Positions 8,940-18,357 of a stretch of DNA of 64,000 bases are shown here, piece after piece. The position numbers and the translations under genes are program-made. The DNA comes from Streptomyces resistomycificus. GTDB lineage: Bacteria > Actinomycetota > Actinomycetes > Streptomycetales > Streptomycetaceae. The notes beneath the pieces are model-generated. The model did not search any database and was not told where the DNA came from. It saw only the letters and a list, made by a program, of their open reading frames with translations. The stretch is taken from positions 96,383-160,382 of the forward strand of contig NZ_KQ949002.1 in assembly GCF_001514265.1 (NCBI RefSeq). Reading direction: 5' to 3'. Every line of letters starts with the position of its first letter. The stretch's first letter is position 1.

Positions 8940-10204
8940 GCGGGGACGTCCTCTCGGGTCGCTTCGGCCGTGTTGAGATGCGCGCCGACATGAGTGGTCA
9001 GCTCCCAGTCGTTGCGGCCGCGCTGCTCGCGCCAGACGGCGCGGACGGCGGCTCCGGCAAGGAGGACCTGGTAGAAGGGGCCGCCCACGACGAGCTTGAC
9101 GTAGTGGACGAACCGGACACGGAGCCCGTACTGCCTGCCGAAGTCGTGCAGTCCGACGAGCTCGAAGACGAAGGTGACCAGGGCGGTCACGGCCGGGAGG
9201 AACGTGATGAACGCGATGCCCACGGGCACGTCCATGAAGAGCGCGATGGCCACGTTCAGCGGGATGACGAGGCCGGTGAAGGCCTGCATGAACGGCGTCA
9301 TGAGGGTGTAGCGGGCCAGCAACCGCTGCCCGAATCCGGGCAGTTGCTTCCAGTCCTTCTTCCGGTACACCTGGAGGAAGCCCTGGTTCCAGCGGGTGCG
9401 CTGCTTCAGCAGCGACATCAGCGAACCGGGGGTCTCCTCCTTGGTCACCATGTCGGAGTCGTAGGCGACGACGACCTTCTTGCCGACGCTGGACAGGCGC
9501 ACGCCCAGGTCGCAGTCCTCGGCCAGGCACTCCGGGTCCCAGCCGTCGGCCTCCCGCAGCACGTCCGTCCTGACGAAGACGGTGTTGCCGCCAAGCGGGA
9601 TGAACCCTTTCTGCGCATGCAGGTGCAGCCGGGAGCGGAACCAGAAGAAGTACTCCAGGCAGTTGCGCAGGCTGTACCAGCTGGAGTGGAAGTTGATCAG
9701 CTGGACGCCGCCCTGGACGACGTCCGCGCCGGTCGTGCGGAAGGCGTGGTCGACATGCGCGAGCAGTTCCGGGTGGACCTGGTCCTCGGCGTCGAAGACC
9801 CCCACGACATCGCCTCGGCAGTGCGGCAGTGCCGTGTTCATCGCCTTCGGCTTGTTCTTCTTCTCGTGCGTGTCGACGACGACCCGGACGCGTGGATCGC
9901 GTTCCGCGGCGTCGCAGGCGACGGCCGTGGTCTCCGGGTCGTCATGGCCGACGATCACGATGATCTCGAAGTCGGTGTGACTCGACTCCAGCAGCCGCTG
10001 GATGGTGTGGTCGAGCACGGCCTGCTCGTGCCGTGCCGGAAGCAGCAGCGAGAAGGAGAGACTCTCGCCGCCGTCCGGTCTGTGGAAGCGGGTGGAGGCG
10101 AGCACTTCGGGCGTACGCCACGCGTGCATCTGCCACCACAAGGTGAACGCGGCCATCCAGAACAAGGCAAGCGAGATGGCAGCGATGAAGACGGACGTCA
10201 GCAA
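8936..10204 (-). CDS. Processive GT2 glycosyltransferase (cellulose/chitin/hyaluronan synthase type)
   Basis: The 422-aa membrane enzyme has one N-terminal helix, a GT2 catalytic core and about three to four C-terminal helices. Signature residues of processive synthases are present: FDAEDQVHPELL (D-x-D region), AEDCDLGVRL (catalytic ED) and QRTRWNQGFLQ (Q-x-x-R-W). It should polymerise a beta-linked glycan from UDP-sugars at the inner membrane face. The start is TTG 10204, supported by a GGGGGGA ribosome-binding site 5 nt upstream and no better codon. It is the first gene of the four-gene operon running to 3677. Confidence 0.88.
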   Translation of the reverse strand: MLTSVFIAAISLALFWMAAFTLWWQMHAWRTPEVLASTRFHRPDGGESLSFSLLLPARHEQAVLDHTIQRLLESSHTDFEIIVIVGHDDPETTAVACDAAERDPRVRVVVDTHEKKNKPKAMNTALPHCRGDVVGVFDAEDQVHPELLAHVDHAFRTTGADVVQGGVQLINFHSSWYSLRNCLEYFFWFRSRLHLHAQKGFIPLGGNTVFVRTDVLREADGWDPECLAEDCDLGVRLSSVGKKVVVAYDSDMVTKEETPGSLMSLLKQRTRWNQGFLQVYRKKDWKQLPGFGQRLLARYTLMTPFMQAFTGLVIPLNVAIALFMDVPVGIAFITFLPAVTALVTFVFELVGLHDFGRQYGLRVRFVHYVKLVVGGPFYQVLLAGAAVRAVWREQRGRNDWELTTHVGAHLNTAEATREDVPA

Positions 10205-10298
10205 CAGATCCCCCCAGATCCCAAACCCCCTGTCGCGACGGCCCCTCCCGTCGCGCCACTGTGCAGAGATTAGGGGGGAACTGTGAAGCGCGGGAGCT

Positions 10299-10325
10299 GT
10301 TCCGATAAATAGCGTGTTTCGGAAC
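10299..10325. repeat. Inverted repeat GTTCCGA...TCGGAAC in the leader of the glycan operon
   Basis: Arms GTTCCGA (10299-10305) and TCGGAAC (10319-10325) are separated by 13 AT-richer bases. The site lies about 95-120 bp upstream of the TTG at 10204, in the only plausible promoter region of the minus-strand operon, so an operator is possible; it also lies downstream of the 10402 gene's stop and could be a weak terminator. Confidence 0.4.
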
Positions 10326-10401
10326 GGCGAGGCGGGTAGCGGGAGTTATCCGAACACCTGGCCCATTTGGGCAGACTGAACGAACCCTTCCGTTCCGCCT
10401 C

Positions 10402-12435
10402 TCAGTCGGTCAGGGCCGAGCGCAAACGCTCCGGATCGGTCGTCGGGGCGTCGCAAGTGAAGTTACGGCAGACAAACGCGGTCGGTTCACCGTCGACGAG
10501 CGGCCGGCCGGCGAGCAGCGGGAACTCCTCACTGTCCGGAGTGCCGACCGCGACGACCGCTCCCGGGGCGGTGCCCAGAAGTGCCGTACGGTGCAGGGCC
10601 CTTGTACCTTCGTCGGTCAGTCCCGGCCCCACGACCGCCACCTCGCGCGGCCCGTCCAGCAGCGCCTCGGCGACCGCGAGCCCCCAGCCGACGAAACGGG
10701 GCACGCGCGGGCCGAGGGCCTTGACGACACCGAGCGCCTTCTCGGCGGCGGTGCGATGGGCTTCGGCGCCGGTCTGGGCCGCATAGCTCAACAGGGCACC
10801 GGCGGCGGCGGTCCAGCCGGACGGCGTGGCGTTGTCGGTGGGGTCCTGCGGCCGGCGGATCAGCTTCTCGGCGTCCAGTGCCGTGTCGAACAGGGCGCCC
10901 GACTCCGGGTCGGCGAACCGGGTCAGCACATGGTCGAGGAGGAACCCGGCGAACTCGAGCCACACGCCCTCACCGGTCACGGAGGCCAGCGCCAGGAAGC
11001 CCTCCGCCACGTCGGCGTAGTCCTCCAGCACCCCGGCGTTCGCGCCGGCCTGCCCGTCCTTGCTGGTACGGGCGAGACGGGCATGCTCGTCCAGATGCAG
11101 CCGCACGAGGAGGTCGGCGGCACCGAGCGCGGCCTCGACCAGGTCCGGGCGGTCGAAATAGGCGCCGGTCTCGGCGAGCGCGGCGATCGCGAGTCCGTTC
11201 CAGGCGGCGACGACCTTGTCGTCACGGCCGGGCGCGGGGCGGCCGCTCCGCGCCCGAAGCAGCCGCTCGCGGACGGAGGCGACACGGTCGGCGTCGAAGT
11301 CCTGCTCCTGTTGCGGGAGTTGGAGAACGGACAAGCCCTCCTCGAAGGTGCCCTCCTCGGTGACACCGAAGTACCGCACGGCGAGCTCGGCGTCCTCGTC
11401 GCCGAGCACCTCCCTCAGCTGGGCGGGCGTCCAGACGTAGTAGGCGCCCTCGACGTGCTTACCCGTGCCGTCGTCGCTGTCGGCGTCGAGCGCGGAGGAG
11501 AACCCGCCCTCGTTCGTCCGCAGTTCCCGCACCATGAAGTCGGCGGTCTCCAGCGCCACCCGGCGAGCGAGCTCGGAACCGGTCGACCGCCACAGGTGCG
11601 CGTAGACACGGCAGAGCAGGGCGTTGTCGTACAGCATCTTCTCGAAGTGCGGCACGACCCAGTCACGGTCCACGGAGTACCGCGCGAACCCGCCCCCGAG
11701 CTGGTCGTAGATCCCCCCGCGCGCCATCCGCTCACAGGTGTCCCGGGCCATCTGCAGGGCACCCTCGGCGCCGGTGCGCGCGTGGTGCCGCAGCAGGAAC
11801 TCGACCACCATGGACGGCGGGAACTTGGGCGCCCCGCCGAACCCGCCGCGCTGCGGGTCGTACTCCCGGGTGAGCCCGAGCAGCGCCGCGGCCAGCTGCT
11901 CCTCGCCGGGCGCCCGGCTGTCACCGTAGGAGATCTCCCGCCCGGCGAGATCCCGCACGATCTTCCCGGCGACCTCGGCGACCTCGTCCCGCCGGTCGGC
12001 CCAGGCGCTGTGCACCCCCTCCAGCACCTGCTGGAACGAGGGCATGCCGTGCCGCGGGGCGGGCGGGAAGTAGGTACCGAAGTAGAAGGGCTCGGCGTCC
12101 GGCGTCAGGAACACGGTCATGGGCCAGCCACCCTGCCCGGTGGCGGCCTGGACGGCCTCCATGTAGACGGCGTCCACGTCGGGGCGTTCCTCGCGGTCGA
12201 CCTTGACGCTGACGAAGTGGGCGTTGAGCTGGTCGGCGGTCTCCTGGTCCTCGAAGGACTCGTGCGCCATGACGTGACACCAGTGACAGCTGCTGTAACC
12301 GACGCTGAGCAGCACGGGTACGTTCCGCTTCCGCGCCTCCTCAAAGGCCTCGGCCGACCACGGCCACCAGTCGACGGGGTTGTCGGCGTGCTGAAGAAGG
12401 TATGGGGACGTCTCGTGCGCCAGTCGGTTCGGCAT
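10402..12435 (-). CDS. Thioredoxin-domain protein of the YyaL/SSP411 family (DUF255)
   Basis: The 677-aa protein has an N-terminal thioredoxin-like domain (MPNRLAHETSPYLLQHA, SYSSCHWCHVM, about residues 1-160) with a CHWC redox pair, followed by a long alpha/alpha-barrel-like region similar to N-acylglucosamine epimerase/glycosidase folds (GGFGGAPKFPPSM, FEKMLYDNALL). This architecture and length are typical of YyaL/spermatogenesis-associated protein 20. The biochemical role is not established. The start at 12435 fits the conserved N-terminus; an upstream in-frame ATG at 12444 is possible. It stands as a single gene, divergent from the STAND operon. Confidence 0.9.
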   Translation of the reverse strand: MPNRLAHETSPYLLQHADNPVDWWPWSAEAFEEARKRNVPVLLSVGYSSCHWCHVMAHESFEDQETADQLNAHFVSVKVDREERPDVDAVYMEAVQAATGQGGWPMTVFLTPDAEPFYFGTYFPPAPRHGMPSFQQVLEGVHSAWADRRDEVAEVAGKIVRDLAGREISYGDSRAPGEEQLAAALLGLTREYDPQRGGFGGAPKFPPSMVVEFLLRHHARTGAEGALQMARDTCERMARGGIYDQLGGGFARYSVDRDWVVPHFEKMLYDNALLCRVYAHLWRSTGSELARRVALETADFMVRELRTNEGGFSSALDADSDDGTGKHVEGAYYVWTPAQLREVLGDEDAELAVRYFGVTEEGTFEEGLSVLQLPQQEQDFDADRVASVRERLLRARSGRPAPGRDDKVVAAWNGLAIAALAETGAYFDRPDLVEAALGAADLLVRLHLDEHARLARTSKDGQAGANAGVLEDYADVAEGFLALASVTGEGVWLEFAGFLLDHVLTRFADPESGALFDTALDAEKLIRRPQDPTDNATPSGWTAAAGALLSYAAQTGAEAHRTAAEKALGVVKALGPRVPRFVGWGLAVAEALLDGPREVAVVGPGLTDEGTRALHRTALLGTAPGAVVAVGTPDSEEFPLLAGRPLVDGEPTAFVCRNFTCDAPTTDPERLRSALTD

Positions 12436-12609
12436 GAGGTCCATCCTGCCGCAGTACCCCGCCCATCACCCGGCAGGCGTCTCCCGGACAGTCGCCTCGG
12501 ACCGTGCCGTGCCCGTGCCCGTCGGGTGATCGAAGGCCGCCCGCCCCCTCGCCCCCACGCGCCGTCCGCAGCACACTTGACCAAGAAAGCCGTTGCGCCG
12601 GAGGGGGAC

Positions 12610-15600
12610 ATGACCATGCGGGCCAGTCATCGTGCGGAGGCCGAGCGGCTGTTGGTGCGGGCCGTGGAGGAAGAGGTACGGCGTTCGGGCGGGCGTACCG
12701 ACGGGGGTGTGCTGCTGTCGCGGGCGCGGGCGGCGTTGGACTCGATGGCGCAGACGGCCGCCGAGGAGTACACGGCGTACACCCGCGCGCTGGACGAGGT
12801 GGCCGCCGGTCAGCTCAGCTTCGGGCAGCGGTACGCCAAGGAGGGATCCGGCACTCCGCTGCTGGTGGCGGGCGTGGCGGCGGTCGCGGCCACCGTCGCC
12901 GACCTGGCCCTGGGTACCGGCGCGGGTACGGCGCTGGGAGCCGGGGTGACCGTGGGGGTCGTGGGCGCCGCGGCGACGGTGGTGAAGGTGGCCGGTTCGC
13001 ATCTGCCCGCCGCACACCACCGCGCGGGGGCGATGGGCCAGCCGGGCGGCCCCGAGCAGCTGCGGTTGCAGTGGCTGACGGCTCTGGAGGTGCGCGGGAT
13101 CCGCCCGTATCTCGACCAGCAGCGGGTACGCAACGCCTCCACCGGCCCGAAGCAGACGGGGCCGCGGCTGAAGGGCTCCGACAAGAGCGCGGCGGCCCGC
13201 GGCCGGAACGTACTGGAGCAGTCCTTCGGGCAACTCCCGGAACCGGTGGGCGCGTTCGCGGGCAGACGGCAGGAGGCGGCGCGGATCCGGCAGTGGGTGC
13301 AGGCGGCCCGGGCCAGTACCGAGACCCGGCCGACGGTGGTCGTGCTGCACGGGGCGCCGGGCAGCGGACGTACGTCACTGGCGGTGCGCAGCGCCCACGA
13401 CCTGAAGGACTACTTCCGGGGCGCGTGCGTGGTGGACCTGCGCGGCGACACCCCGAACGAGCCGCCGCTGCCGACCCGGGACGCGCTGCTGCACCTGCTG
13501 AACCGGCTCGGGGCGCCGCGCGAGCAGTTGCTGTTCCGTGAGCGTTCCTCCGCGGACCAGCAGGTCAAGCGGCTGAGCGAGTTGTACCACCAGCATCTGA
13601 CGGGTCTGCCCGTCACCATCGTCCTGGACGACGCGAAGGACCCCGAGCAGGTCCGTGCCCTCGTTCCGGAACGCTCCGACAGTCTGGTCCTGGTCACCGC
13701 CCGCGCCCCGCTCGACCTGCCCTCCGACCTCGCCGCCCGGGTGCACCAGCTGCCCGTGGAGAGCCTGGACGGGCCCGGCGCGGAGGAGCTGCTGGCGGCG
13801 GCCGCGCAGGACGGCACCGGTCCCTACGACGCCGAATCCATCGAGCGGATCGGCCGGTTGTGCGGCGGTCTGCCGCTGGCGCTGCGCATCGCCGGTTCGT
13901 CCCTGGGCCCGCGCTCGCCCCGTCAACTGGCCACGGATCTGGACGCGTACGGCCCGGTCGAACCGGCCGAGAGAGTGCTGTGGCTGCGCTACACCGACCA
14001 GACGGACACGGCCCGCCGGCTGCTGCGCCGTCTCGCCCTGGCCGGCCGGGCCTCGCTGGGAGCCGCCGCGGCCGCCGCCCTGCTGGCCACGGACGAGACG
14101 GAGGCGACCCGTCATCTCGTCGCCCTGGCCCGGGCGGGCCTGATCGACCACGTCCGCGGCAGCCGCTACCGCGTGCACGACGTGGTCCGCGCCTTCGCCC
14201 ACGCCCGCCTCCTGGACGAGGAGGAGCCGACGGAGCGTACGGCCGCGCAGGAACGACTGATCGTGAACTACGCCGATCTCGCGGACTCGGTGCTGCGTCT
14301 GGTCGACGGCAACATGTCGACCCGCTCCGACCGTTTCAGTCCGCACGGCTTCCACTCCCTGGACGAGGCGCTGCGCTGGCTGGACGACGAGTCGAGCTTC
14401 ATCACGGCCGCGCTGCGGCACGCGGAGGGCGTGAACCAGGCGGCCGTACTGAACCTTCTCGGCGCCCTGTGCGACTACTGCCTGCTGCGCGGCGACCTCT
14501 ACCGCCTGGGCGAGATCAGCGAGCTGGCGCAGGCGGTCGACCAGGGTCTGCTGGTGCGGTCGGTGCAGTGGCGTACGGGTATCGCGGCCCGGCAGCTGGG
14601 TGAGCTGGACAAGGCGCGCACCACGCTGACCTCGGTGGTCGACCTGTACATGGAGGCCCACCACGACGCCGGCGCGGCCCGCGCCCTGTGCTCCCTCGGC
14701 ATCACCCTGCACCACCAGGGCAACCTGACGGAGGCGGCGGCCAGGCTCCGGGAGGCGCTGGATCTCCAGGCGGCGCCGGACCTGGCCACGGACCGCGCCT
14801 GGACCATGCACGCGCTGGCGGCGGTCGAGCGCGACCGGGCCCGTCTCGCCGAGGCCATGGAGCTGCTGACCCAGTCCCTCCTCCTGCACCGCGCGGGCGA
14901 GTCCGTGCACGGTGAGGCGTGGGCCCACTTCCAGCTCGGCCAGCTGGGTCTGCGGATGGGGGACGTACCGCGCGCGGAGGCCGAGCTGCGCACGGCCCTC
15001 GATCTGTACGGCCGTACCCGCGACGCCCGTGGCGAGGCCTGGGCCCTGACCCAGCTGGCCCGGGCCCGGCTGGTCGCCGGCGACGCCTCGGCGGCCGTGG
15101 ACGCCCTGCGGCAGGCAGCCTCGCGGCACCGCGACAACGAGGACGCCCGCGGTGAGGCCTGGACGGTGTACTACCTGGGCCAGGCGCTGGAGGAGACCGG
15201 CAACCTGGACCTCGCGGTCCGCGAGCTGGAACGCTCCCGCACGATGTTCTCCCGAATGCGCGACGTCTACGGTCTGGCCTGCGCCCGCCACCACTCGGCC
15301 CGGGTCACCCGCGACCAACGGGCCGCACAGACCGGGTCGTTGCGCAACTCCGGTTTCGCCCGTCAGCTCCTGGTCGACGCCCGGGCCGACTTCCAGCGCA
15401 TCGGGGTCGCCCACGGCGAGGCGTGGACCTGCCTGGAGCTGGCGGTGGTGGACGCGGGCAACGCCCGTACCCCGCAGGCTCTCGCCCTGTGCGACGAGGC
15501 GGTGGGGCTGTTCACCTCGTACGGGGACCGTCGTGGGGAGGACTGGGCGCGCTTTCTGCGCTGCACGCTGTTGCCGTACGCGGCGCCGGGCGGCACGGAG

Positions 15601-15816
15601 GTCGGTACCGCGGTGGCGCAGGAGGAGCTGACGCAGCTGGGCCGGGCGGCTCATCCGAGCCGGGACGAGAAGCTGGACGACTACGTCGGGGCGTACCAGC
15701 TGTTGCTGGAGCGCGGGGTCAGCCTCGAAGCGGGGTGGCAGGCCTGGCGGTTGGGCATGGTGCCGGGGAGGCATTCCCGGGAGGTCATGGGCGTGGCGGT
15801 CGCCGCGGCGTCGTGA
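12610..15816 (+). CDS. NB-ARC-type STAND NTPase with hydrophobic N-terminal segment and TPR repeats
   Basis: The ATG at 12610 follows GGAGGGGG closely and gives 1068 aa. Order: helical N-terminus (1-75); glycine/alanine-rich hydrophobic stretch (about 78-128) that could be a hairpin membrane anchor or glycine zipper; NTPase core with P-loop HGAPGSGRTS (about 245-254), Walker B VTIVLDDAKD (about 335-345) and GLPLALRIAGSSL (about 418-430); winged-helix region with HDVVRAFAHARL (about 527); TPR-like repeats about 620-960 (many GEAWxxxxLG units). STAND NTPases sense a ligand through their repeats and oligomerise. It is the first gene of a four-gene plus-strand operon ending in a CHAT protease and a hydrolase. 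Confidence 0.88.
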   Translation: MTMRASHRAEAERLLVRAVEEEVRRSGGRTDGGVLLSRARAALDSMAQTAAEEYTAYTRALDEVAAGQLSFGQRYAKEGSGTPLLVAGVAAVAATVADLALGTGAGTALGAGVTVGVVGAAATVVKVAGSHLPAAHHRAGAMGQPGGPEQLRLQWLTALEVRGIRPYLDQQRVRNASTGPKQTGPRLKGSDKSAAARGRNVLEQSFGQLPEPVGAFAGRRQEAARIRQWVQAARASTETRPTVVVLHGAPGSGRTSLAVRSAHDLKDYFRGACVVDLRGDTPNEPPLPTRDALLHLLNRLGAPREQLLFRERSSADQQVKRLSELYHQHLTGLPVTIVLDDAKDPEQVRALVPERSDSLVLVTARAPLDLPSDLAARVHQLPVESLDGPGAEELLAAAAQDGTGPYDAESIERIGRLCGGLPLALRIAGSSLGPRSPRQLATDLDAYGPVEPAERVLWLRYTDQTDTARRLLRRLALAGRASLGAAAAAALLATDETEATRHLVALARAGLIDHVRGSRYRVHDVVRAFAHARLLDEEEPTERTAAQERLIVNYADLADSVLRLVDGNMSTRSDRFSPHGFHSLDEALRWLDDESSFITAALRHAEGVNQAAVLNLLGALCDYCLLRGDLYRLGEISELAQAVDQGLLVRSVQWRTGIAARQLGELDKARTTLTSVVDLYMEAHHDAGAARALCSLGITLHHQGNLTEAAARLREALDLQAAPDLATDRAWTMHALAAVERDRARLAEAMELLTQSLLLHRAGESVHGEAWAHFQLGQLGLRMGDVPRAEAELRTALDLYGRTRDARGEAWALTQLARARLVAGDASAAVDALRQAASRHRDNEDARGEAWTVYYLGQALEETGNLDLAVRELERSRTMFSRMRDVYGLACARHHSARVTRDQRAAQTGSLRNSGFARQLLVDARADFQRIGVAHGEAWTCLELAVVDAGNARTPQALALCDEAVGLFTSYGDRRGEDWARFLRCTLLPYAAPGGTEVGTAVAQEELTQLGRAAHPSRDEKLDDYVGAYQLLLERGVSLEAGWQAWRLGMVPGRHSREVMGVAVAAAS

Positions 15817-15860
15817 GCGGGTAGGGGTGGGGAGCCGGGTGTCGTCCTGAGGGGGGTGCG

Positions 15861-18353
15861 GTGGACAGGTCGCGAGCGAGGTTGGGGGCCGATGCGCTGC
15901 GCCTGCGGGGTGCCCTGGAGGGCGGCTGCCGGGTGCTGGTGCTGCACGGACCGGCGGGCGGCGGGAAGTCGACGCTGGCACGGCAGTTGGCGGACTTCCT
16001 CGGCGAGGACCGCCGAAGGCCGATGCGACGGCTGGCCATCGGCCGTCGGCCCGCCCGTCCGATCCACCTGATGCTGCGGACGCTGCTCGCGGTCGGGGTT
16101 GCGCACGACCGGCTGCGTACGGCGCTGCTGGCCGAGGGCGAGGACTGGACCGGCCAGGTCGGGGCGGCCTGCCGGGAGGGGCTCCGGGCCGACGCCCCGG
16201 CGGTGGTCGTGCTCGAGGACGTGCCGCCGGGTACCCGCGGTCAGTACCTTGTGCGGGCTGTCGCCGAGATGCTCGAGTACACGGAGTGCGTGCTGATCGC
16301 CACGACCGGTACGGACACCGCTCCGGCCGCCGGTGATCCGGACGTCCTGTGGCACCGGGTGGCCCCGGAGCCCGGGGAAGCCCGGGCACCCGGTTTTGAG
16401 GAGCGGCGCGCTCTGCTCCCCGGCCCGGAGGCGGCGCTGCTCGACATCTTCGCGCTCTGGGAGCGGACCGAGTTCCCGCTGGACACGTGGTTGCCGGTCA
16501 AGGGGCTCACCGCTTCCGAGCGGCGCGACATGATCGAACGCCTGCACCGGAAGGGCTTCTTACGGAAGGTTCGCCCCGGCTGGTACGAGCTGCGCCCCGT
16601 CGTACGCGACGAGCTCGTCGGCACCGCTCCCGACCCCGAAGTCAGAGGCGTTTCGGCGTTGTTCGACGCCCGCCTGGCCCAACGGCTGCTGGACGAACCC
16701 CGGGTGCTGGGCGACACGGCGGAACACTGGGTCGAACTCGCGCTGCGTCTGCTGCGATCCGATCAGCCCCACGCCCCCCTCTTCCTCAACTGGTTGGCGA
16801 GCGGGCTGGCCGGCGAGGGAGCTCTGATCCCGCTGCTCATGCTGAAGGCCGGGCTGGAGCACCACACCGGCGGCTGGGACGCCCTCACGGTCCCGCTCGC
16901 CGCGGCCGCCCGCCAGGCGGGCCTGCCCGTGGCGGCTGCCGAAGCCCTGACGGCGGCCGCCCGCCGGACACCCGGGGCAGCGGTCGCGGGCCGTACTCGG
17001 CCGGAGGCGGCCGTCCTTGGCGAACTCGCCCTCACCCAGCATCATCTGGGCCGGCTGCGCGAGGCCGAGGACACCCTCGACCGGCTTCCGGCCGGGGTCC
17101 CGGACGGCTGGGCGCTGCACGTCCGCGCAGCGATCCGCACGGACCGCGGCCGGCTGCGGGAAGTCGGCCGTCTTCTGCGGCTCGCGATCGAGACCCACCA
17201 GGTGCACGGTGACCGGCGCGGCGAGGCCTGGGCCGTCTTCCACTACGGGCGGCTGCGGCTGACGCGCGGTGATCTGGAGGAGGCACGCAAGCGTCTCGAC
17301 ACCGCGTGGCACACCTTCCAGGACGTCGGCGACGTGGTCGGGGCGGCGTGGGCGGCCACCGAGCTGTGCCGGGTCGCTCTGCTGCACAACGGTCCCGAGC
17401 CGGACGTCCTGCGAGAGCTGGAGGCGGCCCCCGCGGCGCATCGGGAACACGGCGACGCACGCGGGGAGGCCTGGGCGACGCTGTGGTCGGGGGTGGCGTA
17501 CGCGGATGCCGGGGATCCGCGGGCGGAGGCCGTACTGGAGCGGGCGTTGCGCCTCTTCCTCCTCCTGCCGGACCGACTGGGCGCTGCCTGGGCGTGGCAC
17601 CACCGCGCGGCACTGGCCGGCGCCACGGCCACGCTGCGGGACGCGTTGTCCGCCTTCACCGACGCCGACTGCGTACCCGGCGTCGCCTGGACGCTGCTTC
17701 AGGCCCCGGTGCAGGCCGGCTCCCTCCGGCCCCCCGCCGACACCCTGCTGTCCGAGGCCGGGGACCGGTTCGAGGCGATCGGGGACCTGGCGGGCGAGCT
17801 GTGGGTGGCCGCCGTACGGCACTGGTCTGACGCCGGCGCGAGCGCCCGGGCGGTCCAGGCGCTCGGCCGGTGCTACCCGGGCCATGTCCTCGCCGACGTC
17901 GACTGGCGTGGGCCGCGGGACGGGATTCCGCATGCCGTCCGCCACCTCATCCTCGGGGCCGGCACCTACCCGTTCCACGAGGAGGCGCCCCAGCCCGCGG
18001 CCCACATCCGCCTCACGCTCCTCGACGACGCCCCCGTCCCCGACACGGCCGCCCGTATCGCGCTGCGCGTGGAGCCGGCGCCCGGGACGGACGCGCCCCT
18101 GCCCCGGCTGACCGCCCGCGCCACCCCGCTCACCCGCGCCGACATCGACCCGCCCCACTCCGTCCCGGTCCACGACACCGCCCTGTTCCTGCTCACGCCC
18201 CACGCACCCGGCCGGCACCGCGTCCGGTTCACGATCGAGGACGCCGTCTCCCTCACCGTCCTCCAGCAGGTGGAGACGGACATCGACGTCACGGGCCCCA
18301 CCGGCGTCGCTCGCCTCGCCGCCCCGCAAGCCGAACCCGCCCGGAGGGCCTGA
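15861..18353 (+). CDS. Second STAND-like P-loop NTPase with TPR repeats and C-terminal beta domain
   Basis: The GTG start at 15861 lies 44 nt after the first NTPase gene and gives 830 aa. The P-loop is almost at the N-terminus (VLHGPAGGGKSTLARQL, about residues 26-42), with a Walker B-like VVVLEDVPP near 115. A helical/winged-helix region follows (about 190-250), then TPR-like repeats (HGDRRGEAWAVFHYGRLRL and HGDARGEAWATLWSGVAY, about 400-600), then a beta-rich Ig-like end (about 705-815). The TPR units share the GEAW motif with the first NTPase, so the two are probably related or co-evolving sensors. The small N-terminus suggests a noncanonical, perhaps helper, NTPase. Confidence 0.8.
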   Translation: MDRSRARLGADALRLRGALEGGCRVLVLHGPAGGGKSTLARQLADFLGEDRRRPMRRLAIGRRPARPIHLMLRTLLAVGVAHDRLRTALLAEGEDWTGQVGAACREGLRADAPAVVVLEDVPPGTRGQYLVRAVAEMLEYTECVLIATTGTDTAPAAGDPDVLWHRVAPEPGEARAPGFEERRALLPGPEAALLDIFALWERTEFPLDTWLPVKGLTASERRDMIERLHRKGFLRKVRPGWYELRPVVRDELVGTAPDPEVRGVSALFDARLAQRLLDEPRVLGDTAEHWVELALRLLRSDQPHAPLFLNWLASGLAGEGALIPLLMLKAGLEHHTGGWDALTVPLAAAARQAGLPVAAAEALTAAARRTPGAAVAGRTRPEAAVLGELALTQHHLGRLREAEDTLDRLPAGVPDGWALHVRAAIRTDRGRLREVGRLLRLAIETHQVHGDRRGEAWAVFHYGRLRLTRGDLEEARKRLDTAWHTFQDVGDVVGAAWAATELCRVALLHNGPEPDVLRELEAAPAAHREHGDARGEAWATLWSGVAYADAGDPRAEAVLERALRLFLLLPDRLGAAWAWHHRAALAGATATLRDALSAFTDADCVPGVAWTLLQAPVQAGSLRPPADTLLSEAGDRFEAIGDLAGELWVAAVRHWSDAGASARAVQALGRCYPGHVLADVDWRGPRDGIPHAVRHLILGAGTYPFHEEAPQPAAHIRLTLLDDAPVPDTAARIALRVEPAPGTDAPLPRLTARATPLTRADIDPPHSVPVHDTALFLLTPHAPGRHRVRFTIEDAVSLTVLQQVETDIDVTGPTGVARLAAPQAEPARRA

Positions 18354-18357
18354 ACCG

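Noticed and set aside
13375..16389. A 1004-aa open frame on the minus strand opposite the first STAND gene
   Set aside because: It is a GC-rich shadow: composition is Gly/Arg/Gln/Val-rich without domains, while the plus strand has clear NTPase and TPR motifs.
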